Source of the DNA: Candidatus Bathyarchaeota archaeon
GTDB taxonomy: Archaea > Thermoproteota > Bathyarchaeia > Bathyarchaeales > UBA233
Assembly (NCBI GenBank): GCA_029907045.1
Contig: JARYMR010000048.1
Span: forward strand, 1 to 10,195
Reading direction: 5' to 3'
DNA length: 10,195 bases
The translations under genes and the position numbers were made by a program. Below, piece by piece: positions 1 to 7,039 of the stretch; the first letter of the stretch is position 1; every line of letters begins with the position of its first letter. The notes under the pieces are model-generated. The model saw only the letters and a program-made list of their open reading frames with translations. It had not been told where the DNA came from and did no database searches.

Positions 1-2319
1 AAAGTCACTCCCAGCAACAACAGATTGAGCAAGAACTCCATTTATTAATTGAGGCTCGCTCCATCCCCTTTCATTAATTGAAAGCATAATAGGCGAATTT
101 GCTGTTATTGGAGTTTCAATAGGCCCAACATGATAGATGCGGAGGTCGCTGACGTTGTCCATTATCTTGATAAAATATGGCGGTCTTAGAAACTGGGTCA
201 TTGGTAGTATATCCAAATGGCCATGTTCGCGAGCCCACGGAACATCGTAAACATATGTTACGTTCTCCCTGCGAAGATATTGAAGTATGACTACTGGGTC
301 AGTAAGATTATAGAGCTGCCGCGCCTCCCAACCATCTAAATAAAAGAAGTACTCGTTGCTGCAGTTTTTTATATAGTATATGCTGTTTTCGATTGTGGCA
401 ACTTTCTCTCCTTCCTTCAAATTTTCATCTAGCCACTTCCATGATTTTGAATCAGGAATTAGATTCTTAAGAGCAACCCACTTGTCTGCATTCGGATTTT
501 CTAAGAACCATAGATAATTGTTCTGCGGTTGATCGTTAAGATTGTCCAGAACTACTTTGCCGCCCATACTAAAGGTTAAACTAGGAAACAGAAGCATTAT
601 AATTAGAATTATCATGATGCCTATCTTAAGCAAATCACTTTTGTGCAGTAAAGGTAACTTGTTTCTTATCTTGCTGAATGTGCTTTTAGAGCGTCTTTTT
701 ATGTTTCCATTATATTTTTCACATTTCTCCATAGCTTTTACGATAGGTAAGGCGCTTAGAAGTGCAAATCCTGGCACGGCAAACACGAGGTGCCGAGGGA
801 AACTCCATGTTATTCCAATAAGAATAACTATGCTCAATGATAATGGCCATGCCAATACTAACCAAATTTTCTTACTTTGAGTTGGAAGCAGCGCAATTCC
901 TAGTATTGAAAGTAGTGAAATTGCTGGAAAGTGTGTTTTATAGGTGACAAATATAGCAACTTTCTCTATTAATGAAACTTCGCCACCAAAGAAAGTGTTT
1001 ATAGCATCCCGTTTTATGCCTGCAAAAGTGGTTTCCATTATTAACGGGTCTATATTTATTCCGCCAAGTAAAGTGTAGCTATTTGGATAAATCGGATTTT
1101 TAAGTAAAACTAGATTTCGAAGATACCAAACTCCTCCGATTATTAGAATCGACGTGAATAGGAAAAAGGCAATTTTTATGCTGACTCTGAAACCGCTCTT
1201 CCTTTTAATGAAATAACAAATCAAAGTGATAATCAAAAATGGCGCAAGATATATGGCCAAATATGATGTCAGCAACGCAAAGCCGTAAAATACGCCACAC
1301 ATAATCCAGCATTTTGTATCGCCGCCTCTAATTATCGCAAGAAATAAAAACAGAACCGAAACGGTGCCAAAGAATGTTAATGTAGAATAGCATGTAGCAT
1401 ACACGGAATATCGAAAGAATAACGGTGTCATTGCAAGAAGCAACGCCGATACTATCCCATACTTCTTCCCAGCAAGAACTTCCCCAATTTTGTAAGTTGC
1501 CAGAACTGTTAAAACGCCCATCACGGGGGGAATTATTCTGAGGTAAAAGTCTTCAATCAACCCTATCTGAATATAGTAGTATGCACCAAGCGCAGGAAAC
1601 AAGGGAGGAAAATTTGCGCTCATCTCGATGCCAATTGAAGGACCAGCGATTACCGGAATGCCATGATTATTATACATGAGCACAGGCATTACCGCATGGT
1701 AAACTGTAGCATCCCAATGCAGTATAACAGTTAAAAGTGCGTGATAAAAACAGAAAAAAAATATTATGCCAACAGCAACGCAAGCTAACAAGTAGATTCC
1801 AAAATTATCTCGTTTTCTGATTTTCCCAATAGAAAAATAAGACTTTAATGACTTTTGTATTGCAAGTTTTCCCTTTTGCCTGTAAACGCTTACAAACAGA
1901 AAACCGACGCAGAGAAGTATTACCGCCATGTTTAGTGGGAGTTGAAACAAGCCTCCAAAAATCCCTAGAATGATAGTTATCAATGCTGTAAATCCAGCGC
2001 CAAGCCCAAGCGCGCTTATGAATTTGATTAGCATGTCTTTCTCGTCGGCTAATAAAGCATTGGCGGAGAGGACCCCCAGAATCAGGATTTCAATTGTAGC
2101 CAGAAAGGCTAAAGGGATTCCTTCAATTTGAACTGGAGTATATTGGATTGTTGGATTAGCTAGCCAAGATATACATCGTTGAAATACAATTAGCCATATT
2201 CGATTTTCGTAAACATACACTAGCCAAGAAAAAACCAGAAAAATCAGGATTGCCAGCGGTACTACCAAGTTCTTTTTTGTTTCTTTTTCACGCGTTTCAG
2301 GTGCAGCATCATTTTCCAT
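1..2319 (-). CDS. GT-C fold membrane glycosyltransferase (PMT/ArnT-like), C-terminus cut by window edge
   Basis: An uninterrupted minus-strand frame of 773 codons starts at ATG 2319 and leaves the window without a stop. The protein is multi-pass: hydrophobic segments begin near residue 17 and recur to about 525, with another at 566-583, followed by a soluble, probably extracytoplasmic domain (about 600-773). The loop motif HWDA at 201-204 puts an Asp (D203) where GT-C enzymes of the PMT/ArnT type carry their catalytic acid. Family-like motifs follow: FPPLFPALGAYYY (237-249), WYLRNLVLLKNPIYP (397-411) and SFPRHLVFAVPGFALLSA (506-523). Such enzymes transfer sugars from polyprenyl-phosphate donors to proteins or lipids on the outer face of the membrane; the acceptor here is unknown. 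The start overlaps the upstream gene by 11 bases, with a GAGG ribosome site (2327-2330) 7 bases before the ATG, so translational coupling is likely. About 170 N-terminal residues with extra membrane segments precede the catalytic motif. The class is fairly certain; the substrate is not. Confidence 0.82.
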   Translation of the reverse strand, partial: MENDAAPETREKETKKNLVVPLAILIFLVFSWLVYVYENRIWLIVFQRCISWLANPTIQYTPVQIEGIPLAFLATIEILILGVLSANALLADEKDMLIKFISALGLGAGFTALITIILGIFGGLFQLPLNMAVILLCVGFLFVSVYRQKGKLAIQKSLKSYFSIGKIRKRDNFGIYLLACVAVGIIFFFCFYHALLTVILHWDATVYHAVMPVLMYNNHGIPVIAGPSIGIEMSANFPPLFPALGAYYYIQIGLIEDFYLRIIPPVMGVLTVLATYKIGEVLAGKKYGIVSALLLAMTPLFFRYSVYATCYSTLTFFGTVSVLFLFLAIIRGGDTKCWIMCGVFYGFALLTSYLAIYLAPFLIITLICYFIKRKSGFRVSIKIAFFLFTSILIIGGVWYLRNLVLLKNPIYPNSYTLLGGINIDPLIMETTFAGIKRDAINTFFGGEVSLIEKVAIFVTYKTHFPAISLLSILGIALLPTQSKKIWLVLAWPLSLSIVILIGITWSFPRHLVFAVPGFALLSALPIVKAMEKCEKYNGNIKRRSKSTFSKIRNKLPLLHKSDLLKIGIMIILIIMLLFPSLTFSMGGKVVLDNLNDQPQNNYLWFLENPNADKWVALKNLIPDSKSWKWLDENLKEGEKVATIENSIYYIKNCSNEYFFYLDGWEARQLYNLTDPVVILQYLRRENVTYVYDVPWAREHGHLDILPMTQFLRPPYFIKIMDNVSDLRIYHVGPIETPITANSPIMLSINERGWSEPQLINGVLAQSVVAGSDF

Positions 2320-3088
2320 ATAAAGTCCTCAATATCTTCCTTAGGCTGACTCGCTTGAACCTTCTATAGGCGTATATTCCTGTTACTGTTATAAGCGCCG
2401 CCGCTGCAAATACAACTAAAGCAAACCACGGCAGCATGGACGTTACTCCTCCAACTACTGCCACATAGGAGAAACCCACTGTTGTCGTCCTGAAATATAA
2501 GAAAACATCATCTTCCGCAAGCTTTTCCGTCGGGCACTCCTCCGTTTTTCCCCTATCACATCGATAGAGCACCAAAGTTGTTTCATCAGCAGCCTTTTTC
2601 TGCTTTGCATTTTTTTCAATTGCAAAGTCCATTGTAACATTTGCCGCTTCATCAGTTGCCTCTGTCGAAAATGCAATGGCATAATACTGAAGAAGAGTCG
2701 AGTTATTTAGTGAACCCACGTAGGATGGCCTTTTACTTAAAACTTTAAGTGAAAAACTAACGTAAGTAACAGGTTCGCAAAACTCTATAGTTATGTTCTT
2801 CACGATTTGCTCGGTATCATATTCAGTAACATTGATGAAAATAGTGTGCGTAGGAGTGGTTGTGGATACGGAAACGCAAGTTTCCTTAACAACAATATGT
2901 TGGGAAGGAGTTGGCGGGAAATAGTCAGCGCACACTGGTTTGCAGATGGATACTAAGATTGAAAACACGACGAAAATATACATTTTGTTGCGTGCGATGC
3001 GCCACGAATTTCTTGTTTTCTTTTCAAATATTTCAAATAGTTTTCGCCTGTATGAAGAGGATTTGAAGAGGCTGCGACTTTTAGGCAT
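2309..3088 (-). CDS. Secreted membrane-anchored surface protein with PGF-pre-PGF-like domain
   Basis: 259 residues. A basic 35-residue N-terminus leads to a signal-like hydrophobic segment (36-53) with a possible cleavage after VCA (52-54). The ectodomain (about 55-215) resembles the archaeal PGF-pre-PGF domain: alternating beta-type segments, VTMDFAIEK (151-159), TLVLYR (171-176), and FRTTTVGFSYVAVVGG (199-214), which recalls the family's closing GFSYFAI-G signature. There are N-glycosylation sequons near N86, N98, N128/N129 and N150. A transmembrane helix (about 219-240) is followed by the basic tail starting YRRFKR. The layout (domain, helix, arginine-rich tail) is that of archaeosortase substrates, but no PGF tripeptide is present and the tail runs about 19 residues past the helix, longer than usual. 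It is first in a unit with the glycosyltransferase and divergent from the archaeosortase, so it may be a dedicated substrate; this is inference. The start at ATG 3088 has a weak AGGGA upstream; a shorter start at M36 (position 2983) would give a conventional signal peptide but lacks a ribosome site. Confidence 0.75.
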   Translation of the reverse strand: MPKSRSLFKSSSYRRKLFEIFEKKTRNSWRIARNKMYIFVVFSILVSICKPVCADYFPPTPSQHIVVKETCVSVSTTTPTHTIFINVTEYDTEQIVKNITIEFCEPVTYVSFSLKVLSKRPSYVGSLNNSTLLQYYAIAFSTEATDEAANVTMDFAIEKNAKQKKAADETTLVLYRCDRGKTEECPTEKLAEDDVFLYFRTTTVGFSYVAVVGGVTSMLPWFALVVFAAAALITVTGIYAYRRFKRVSLRKILRTLYGK

Positions 3089-3137
3089 TAAAATTCCCTT
3101 ACCCAGTTGCCCTCAGTTCCGTAATTAAGTAAAAGTT

Positions 3138-3145
3138 TATTTAAA
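3138..3145 (-). promoter_or_regulatory. TATA box for the surface protein / glycosyltransferase unit
   Basis: Read on the minus strand this is TTTAAATA inside GGTTTTAAATAAAC, a near-ideal archaeal TATA element. Transcription would start about 25 bases downstream, near 3116, giving a leader of about 28 bases before ATG 3088. The call rests on match to consensus and spacing only. Confidence 0.5.
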
Positions 3146-3182
3146 ACCTCTGCTTTCCATCCCAAACTGCTCCGCAGATTTT

Positions 3183-3224
3183 AATTAAATAGCAAATTTT
3201 ATTGGCAGAACCGAAGAATTAAAT
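3183..3224 (+). promoter_or_regulatory. Candidate TATA elements for the archaeosortase gene
   Basis: Two A/T-rich elements face the archaeosortase: AATTAAATA (3183-3191) and GAATTAAATG (3216-3225). The second would place the transcript start near 3245-3250 and give a very short leader before TTG 3256, consistent with the lack of a clear ribosome site there. Which element is used cannot be decided from sequence. Confidence 0.35.
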
Positions 3225-3226
3225 GT

Positions 3227-3240
3227 GCTAAACGCTAAAC
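3227..3240 (+). repeat. Tandem heptamer GCTAAAC x2 just upstream of the archaeosortase start
   Basis: GCTAAAC occurs twice back to back (3227-3233 and 3234-3240). It is nearly enclosed by a 5-base inverted repeat, ATGTG (3223-3227) and CACAT (3240-3244). The block lies between the nearer TATA-like element and the start codon, where a regulator could bind, but it is short and could be chance. Confidence 0.4.
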
Positions 3241-3255
3241 ACATGTTAAGAGTGG

Positions 3256-4431
3256 TTGGCTGAATTGAGAAAATCTTGGTTTCACATAGCCCTAATTATC
3301 TGCATTGCCTTGCCGATAATGATGCTGGTTTTCTTGGATTATTTTAACATGGAAGGCTATAACTATCGTTATAACGGTGAAACTAATGCCTTCGAAAGCT
3401 GGCCTAATACGTTTTTTAACCAAAGTTTTCTTTTCGAATTAACTTGGAAGGGCAGAATGTTCTTGCTAGTGTTCTTATGGATTATATTGATTGAATCAGT
3501 AATGGATTGGAAAAGATTTGCTGATGAAAAACCGAAAAATCGCTACATCATTATTGCTTCCCTTATATGCGCTTTAATTCCAACATTTTATGTTTTAGCA
3601 ATCAACTTTTTTGGGTTAGACTTGGCAATACTGAAAATAGGACACGATGTTTTTGGAATTCGCAGCGTAAGCGGCACAAATGAACCATGGGACTTCTTGC
3701 ACTTACATTGGCCTATATCCTGCGAATACATAATATTCTCAGTGTTTTTCATTAGCGCCATAATATTGGCTTACAGAACAAAGGGACTGAAAACTCTCTC
3801 AATTTCCTTAGCTCTTCTTGGAGGAATAGGCGTTGCATACATGTTTGACACTATTTACCCCTTCGGCGTTTTTAGGCCTCTTCAAGCATTTGCTCTTCCT
3901 ACAGCAGCTGTGGCCGCTGGCATTTTGGATCTTTTAGGGTACACAGTGATGTTAGTTTTTCCAACATACACTGCCGAGTCAGCTCTTCCAGCCTTAACAG
4001 TTAATGCTGGTAGTAACTCTGCAAGTGCTTTAATTGCTTGGGCTTGTGCAGGCGTTCAAAGTTTGCTACTTTATACGCTGATAATTCTAGTTTTCTTCAA
4101 AAAATCAGACATTTCAAGCTTCCGCAAACTGGCATATTTCGTAATCGGTCTTTTTGGCACTTTTTTCGTAAACGTTTTCAGAGTAATCTCAATCCTTATT
4201 ATTATGCTTAATTATGGAAATGAGGCTGGTATGGTTTTTCATAACACTTATGGAGAGATATACTCGGTCATCTGGATTTTGTTGTATATCCTATTAGTTG
4301 GTTGCATTCAAAGATTCATGTTGGTGGAAAGGACAAGGGACGCCTTTCACAGGTTCAGCGCCTTGCTTAGAACCGCCAAAAATAAGCTTTCCTCAAGACT
4401 TAAGACAGAGAAAGGCAAGCTTTCATCTTGA
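3256..4431 (+). CDS. Archaeosortase/exosortase-family transpeptidase
   Basis: 391 residues, multi-pass integral membrane protein. The three hallmark residues of the exosortase/archaeosortase family appear in the right order in the C-terminal half: Cys264 in AWACAGVQSL (261-270), Arg309 in NVFRVISI (306-313) and His329 in VFHNTYGE (327-334), each at or next to a membrane helix. These proteins cleave surface proteins at a C-terminal signal (short motif, transmembrane helix, basic tail) and are thought to transfer them to a lipid anchor. The N-terminal half (1-240) has several membrane segments and two extracytoplasmic-looking loops (31-60 and about 120-155), making it longer than the minimal family core. 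The basic tail (about 358-391) carries a duplicated KLSS element. An in-frame stop (3247-3249) shortly upstream leaves TTG 3256 or TTG 3265 as starts; neither has a strong ribosome site. It is divergent from an anchored surface protein and a glycosyltransferase, a setting that fits surface-protein maturation. The subfamily is not assigned. Confidence 0.88.
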   Translation: MAELRKSWFHIALIICIALPIMMLVFLDYFNMEGYNYRYNGETNAFESWPNTFFNQSFLFELTWKGRMFLLVFLWIILIESVMDWKRFADEKPKNRYIIIASLICALIPTFYVLAINFFGLDLAILKIGHDVFGIRSVSGTNEPWDFLHLHWPISCEYIIFSVFFISAIILAYRTKGLKTLSISLALLGGIGVAYMFDTIYPFGVFRPLQAFALPTAAVAAGILDLLGYTVMLVFPTYTAESALPALTVNAGSNSASALIAWACAGVQSLLLYTLIILVFFKKSDISSFRKLAYFVIGLFGTFFVNVFRVISILIIMLNYGNEAGMVFHNTYGEIYSVIWILLYILLVGCIQRFMLVERTRDAFHRFSALLRTAKNKLSSRLKTEKGKLSS

Positions 4432-4471
4432 AGTTTAACATATGCCGAGCAGTCCAGCATCATGTAAATAG

Positions 4472-4478
4472 TTTTTTT
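4472..4478 (+). terminator. Oligo-T terminator of the archaeosortase gene
   Basis: A run of seven T on the plus strand lies 41 bases behind the archaeosortase stop codon. Archaeal RNA polymerase commonly terminates at such T tracts without a stem. The next gene converges from the right. Confidence 0.5.
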
Positions 4479-4497
4479 CTCTATGTTAGTTTATTAG

Positions 4498-4514
4498 GAA
4501 AAGGCAAATGGCCT
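4498..4514 (-). terminator. Small hairpin and T run behind cysE
   Basis: On the minus strand, immediately after the cysE stop codon, AGGC and GCCT (4511-4514 and 4502-4505) form a 4-base-pair stem around CATTT, leading into TTTT. The stem is short, so this is a weak terminator candidate; a further T run lies downstream on the minus strand only as part of mixed sequence. Confidence 0.35.
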
Positions 4515-4515
4515 A

Positions 4516-5568
4516 TTATGTTTTCATGGTTTTCTTTTTTTGGTATTTGAGTTCTGGAGGGGCTATGGTTATTTTGGTGTCTGAGGCGACTGGAGAGGTG
4601 ATCCAAACGTTTCCGCCTATAATCACGTTGTCTCCTATTATTGCATCAGCGCCTAGAAGGGTTGCACCAGAGTAAATCACCACGTTGTTTCCAACAGTTG
4701 GGTGTCTCTTTCTGCCCCTGATGATGTTTCCCTTCTCGTCCTTTGGGAAGCTCAAGGCGCCAAGTGTTACTCCTTGGTACAGCTTTACGTTGTCGCCGAT
4801 TTCCGCAGTTTCCCCAATAACCACACCTGTTCCATGATCAATGAAGAAGTTTTTGCCGATTTTAGCTCCTGGATGAATGTCAATGCCAGTTAATGAATGC
4901 ACATACTCGCTCATTATTCTGGGAATCAGCGGGACTCCGCGTATGTAAAGCTCATGTGCTATTCGGTAAGTTGTTATTGCCAAAACGCATGGATAGCTGA
5001 GGATTACCTCTTCGGTGCTTACTGCCGCTGGGTCTCCGTTGAAAGCGGCCTTGATGTCTCCGCTGAGAAGCGACCTTATTTCGGGAAGTTTCTCTAAAAA
5101 CTCTTTGACCACCACCTGCGCTCGCCTTTGGCAGACGTCGTGGGGGCACTCGGTGATTTTTCGGCAAATGTATTTGAGGCTTTTCTCTACTTCACCAGTG
5201 AGTCGTGCGTAGATCGATGTTAGCGTGGTTCCAAGAAAGTATTTGATGTTAGCTTTAGTGAGTTCCTCTTTCCCAAAGTATCCTGGAAAGAGCACGGTAA
5301 ACAGGTCTTCAAGAACTTCGATGATGACTTTTTTGGAAGGCAGGTCTCTCCCTTCAAGATGGTCCATGCCGCCGAAAGTTTCATAGTTTTTCATTATCTT
5401 ATCAACAAGTAGCGGTAAACCCGTTTCAGGCCAGTTATTTTCTAAGCTTACTTCGCCTTTCATTAAGGCTTCCAGCATTTTCTCAGGTATCCAACAGTAC
5501 GTTTCCGTGTCTCGACTACGGAAGTGCTCTTTCGTTTCTTTTTGTTGCTGATTTGTCTTGGTTTTCAT
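4516..5568 (-). CDS. cysE: Serine O-acetyltransferase, long type
   Basis: 350 residues. Catalyses acetyl transfer from acetyl-CoA to L-serine, making O-acetylserine for CysK in the cytoplasm. An N-terminal helical region (about 25-225) leads into a left-handed beta-helix of hexapeptide repeats (about 228-325). Catalytic elements are visible: D230 in GIDIHP, H245 in IDHG, and H289 in KRHPTVG. The stretch [19 protein letters not shown] (201-219) and the GNVWITSPV ending (319-327) are typical of the roughly 300-residue SAT subgroup known mainly from bacteria such as Bacteroidetes, rather than of the 273-residue E. coli form. The extra N-terminus here makes it longer still. The C-terminus ends in KKKTMKT and lacks the terminal Ile that E. 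coli CysE uses to dock into CysK, so a classical cysteine synthase complex is doubtful. It is second in the unit, 54 bases behind cysK. A TTATAT element at 5602-5607 could be an internal promoter (weak). Confidence 0.93.
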   Translation of the reverse strand: MKTKTNQQQKETKEHFRSRDTETYCWIPEKMLEALMKGEVSLENNWPETGLPLLVDKIMKNYETFGGMDHLEGRDLPSKKVIIEVLEDLFTVLFPGYFGKEELTKANIKYFLGTTLTSIYARLTGEVEKSLKYICRKITECPHDVCQRRAQVVVKEFLEKLPEIRSLLSGDIKAAFNGDPAAVSTEEVILSYPCVLAITTYRIAHELYIRGVPLIPRIMSEYVHSLTGIDIHPGAKIGKNFFIDHGTGVVIGETAEIGDNVKLYQGVTLGALSFPKDEKGNIIRGRKRHPTVGNNVVIYSGATLLGADAIIGDNVIIGGNVWITSPVASDTKITIAPPELKYQKKKTMKT

Positions 5569-5574
5569 TTAGTT

Positions 5575-5580
5575 CTCCTC
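5575..5580 (-). promoter_or_regulatory. Strong Shine-Dalgarno site of cysE
   Basis: GAGGAG on the minus strand lies 6 bases before ATG 5568. It is the clearest ribosome site in the window and fixes the cysE start. Confidence 0.75.
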
Positions 5581-5622
5581 TTTCATAATTCAGCAGAGCG
5601 GGATATAAGGGAATAGTTTTCA

Positions 5623-6597
5623 TCACAAATGGGTTATGTATTCAAAGTTAGAGGTTACTATGGTTTCCTGAAACAGCGGCGTGCTGAGGTACCGTTCTCC
5701 CGTGTCGGGTAGAATGACTACTATGAGTTTTCCTTCGTTTTCTGGTCTTCTAGCAACCTCCAGCGCGGCGTATGTGGCTGCGCCCGCGGATATTCCCACA
5801 AGTAAACCTTCTTTCAAGGCAAGTAACCGCGAGGTTTGCATTGCGTCCTCATCTTTCACTTGGATGACCTCATCTACTAAGTCGAGTTTCAATACGTCTG
5901 GGATGAAGCCTGCACCGATGCCTTGGATTTTGTGTGGTCCTGGTTTTCCGCCGCTTAGAACTGGCGAGTTAGCGGGCTCCACGGCTATGGCTTTGAATTG
6001 AGGTTTGAGCGGTTTGATGTATTCGGCTACGCCTGTGATGGTGCCGCCTGTGCCAACACCAGCGACCAGTATGTCGACTTGTCCCTCTGTGGCGTTCCAT
6101 ATTTCGGGTCCTGTGGTTTCTTTGTGGATTTTTGGGTTAGCCAGGTTCTTGAATTGTTGGGGGAGGAAGCTGTTGGGCGTGTTGGCGGCAAGTTCCTCTG
6201 CTTTTTTTATGGCGCCTCGCATGCCTTCCATGCCTGGCGTAAGAACAAGTTCTGCGCCATAGGCTTTCAGCAAGTTGCGGCGTTCGATGCTCATGGTTTC
6301 GGGCATTGTAAGGATCAGGCGGTAGCCTTTTACGGCGGCGACCATGGCTAAACCTATGCCTGTGTTGCCGCTAGTTGGCTCGATTATCACTGTATCTTGT
6401 TTTAGGAGCCCTTGTTTTTCGGCTTCCGCTATCATGCTTAGGCAGATGCGGTCTTTGACGCTGCCGCCGGGGTTTCGGGATTCCGTTTTAGCTACGACAG
6501 TGCATTTCAAGTCTGTGGTTAGTCTGTTTAAGCGTATTAGGGGTGTTTTTCCTATTGTTTCTAATACATTGTTGAAGATTTCTTTCAAGGCGTTCAC
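5623..6597 (-). CDS. cysK: Cysteine synthase A (O-acetylserine sulfhydrylase)
   Basis: 324 residues, the usual length for the family. A PLP enzyme that makes L-cysteine from O-acetylserine and sulfide. Visible signatures: NPGGSVKDR with the PLP-binding Lys48; the substrate loop PTSGNTG (74-80); the phosphate-binding loop GTGGTITG (182-189); [10 protein letters not shown] (224-233); the PLP ring-contacting Ser270 in ISAGAA; and [10 protein letters not shown] (297-306). The absence of a heme or CBS domain and the adjacent cysE favour CysK over cystathionine beta-synthase. The listed start is GTG 6597, which has no ribosome site. TTG 6588 (residue 4) is an equally plausible start because GGTGA lies 5 bases before it and it gives [16 protein letters not shown], a normal family N-terminus. 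cysK leads the cysK-cysE unit, and a 19-base palindrome sits directly upstream. Confidence 0.95.
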   Translation of the reverse strand: MNALKEIFNNVLETIGKTPLIRLNRLTTDLKCTVVAKTESRNPGGSVKDRICLSMIAEAEKQGLLKQDTVIIEPTSGNTGIGLAMVAAVKGYRLILTMPETMSIERRNLLKAYGAELVLTPGMEGMRGAIKKAEELAANTPNSFLPQQFKNLANPKIHKETTGPEIWNATEGQVDILVAGVGTGGTITGVAEYIKPLKPQFKAIAVEPANSPVLSGGKPGPHKIQGIGAGFIPDVLKLDLVDEVIQVKDEDAMQTSRLLALKEGLLVGISAGAATYAALEVARRPENEGKLIVVILPDTGERYLSTPLFQETIVTSNFEYITHL

Positions 6598-6600
6598 CGC

Positions 6601-6619
6601 ATTATAACATAGTTATAAT
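6601..6619. promoter_or_regulatory. Perfect palindrome, candidate operator of cysK-cysE
   Basis: ATTATAAC, spacer ATA, GTTATAAT: a perfect 8-base inverted repeat with a 3-base spacer, ending 3 bases before the cysK GTG. It is placed where the minus-strand transcript would begin if the TATA-like element at 6632-6639 is used, so a dimeric repressor bound here would block initiation. No regulator is encoded in the window. The A/T-rich content raises the odds of a chance match, but 8+8 perfect arms at this position are suggestive. Confidence 0.5.
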
Positions 6620-6631
6620 CAGAGAAAGTAA

Positions 6632-6639
6632 CATAAATA
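6632..6639 (-). promoter_or_regulatory. Candidate TATA element of cysK
   Basis: TATTTATG on the minus strand lies about 35-42 bases before GTG 6597. Counting about 25 bases from its centre puts the transcript start inside the palindrome at 6601-6619. A moderate consensus match only. Confidence 0.3.
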
Positions 6640-6794
6640 CCTACTGCCCACCCAACACAACTTGTCTTCCAAAATTATAAACAAATTACCCAACCATCTG
6701 CCAGCAAGGGAAGTAAAGCCTTTTAATACGATGCCCGCTTCTATTATTTGCCACCTACCAAGCTCAATAAAGTAAAAATTAAGCGCCTGCTGAA

Positions 6795-6879
6795 GCGGGG
6801 GTTGCCAAGCTAGGTCAAAGGCGTAGGACTGAGGCTCCTATCCCGTAGGGGTTCGTGGGTTCGAATCCCACCCCCCGCA
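6795..6879 (+). tRNA. tRNA-Leu (anticodon GAG)
   Basis: A complete class II tRNA cloverleaf folds by eye. The acceptor stem is GCGGGGG (6795-6801) with CCCCCGC (6872-6878) and discriminator A6879. The D arm is GCC/GGC. The anticodon stem TAGGA/TCCTA (6824-6828, 6836-6840) encloses loop CTGAGGC with anticodon GAG at 6831-6833. A long variable arm (CCC/GGG stem within 6841-6854) is present. The T arm is GTGGG-TTCGAAT-CCCAC (6855-6871). The long variable arm and anticodon agree on leucine (CUC/CUU codons). CCA is not encoded (CT follows the discriminator), as is common in archaea, and there is no intron. A/T-rich sequence CAATAAAG (6764-6771) sits at a reasonable TATA distance upstream. Confidence 0.96.
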
Positions 6880-6881
6880 CT
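6870..6881 (+). repeat. tRNA-Leu 3' end repeated at 9562-9573
   Basis: ACCCCCCGCACT covers the end of the T stem, the acceptor strand, the discriminator and two flanking bases of tRNA-Leu. The same 12 bases recur in direct orientation at 9562-9573. Over 23 bases ending at 6880 and 9572 I count 17 identities. tRNA 3' ends are common integration sites, but no integrase lies between the copies. Confidence 0.45.
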
Positions 6882-7019
6882 GCGATTAAATGCCTATCTT
6901 TTGTAGGTGTTTCAACGACTTTTAGGCTAAATCGTTTTGACTGAAGTGCATATTGAGTTAAGTCCTAATTCTATAGCCTTTCAGAAAGCGTTTTTAAAGT
7001 AGGATGAAGAGGAGAATAG

Positions 7020-7025
7020 AAAAAA
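7020..7025 (-). terminator. Oligo-T stretch behind the beta-helix gene
   Basis: On the minus strand, CCCCG runs into six T, 15-20 bases after the TAA stop of the beta-helix gene. This is consistent with archaeal oligo-T termination. A plus-strand run of five T (6991-6995) lies downstream of the tRNA and could end that transcript. Confidence 0.4.
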
Positions 7026-7039
7026 CGGGGTCTTGAAAT

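Noticed and set aside
542..880. Plus-strand open frame of 112 codons
   Set aside because: It lies antisense inside the continuous 773-codon glycosyltransferase frame and shows no recognisable protein features.
5571..5588. Five-codon upstream frame (MKEEN) ending just before the cysE start
   Set aside because: Its GAGGAG codons are simply the Shine-Dalgarno site; such a short frame is expected by chance.
5681..6607. Several plus-strand open frames opposite cysK
   Set aside because: They are antisense shadows of a gene with complete PLP-enzyme motifs; none has its own ribosome site or family motif.
6601..6619. SurR (sulfur-response regulator) site at cysK
   Set aside because: The known SurR motif is GTT-n3-AAC; the centre here is AAC-n3-GTT, the opposite arrangement, so it does not match.
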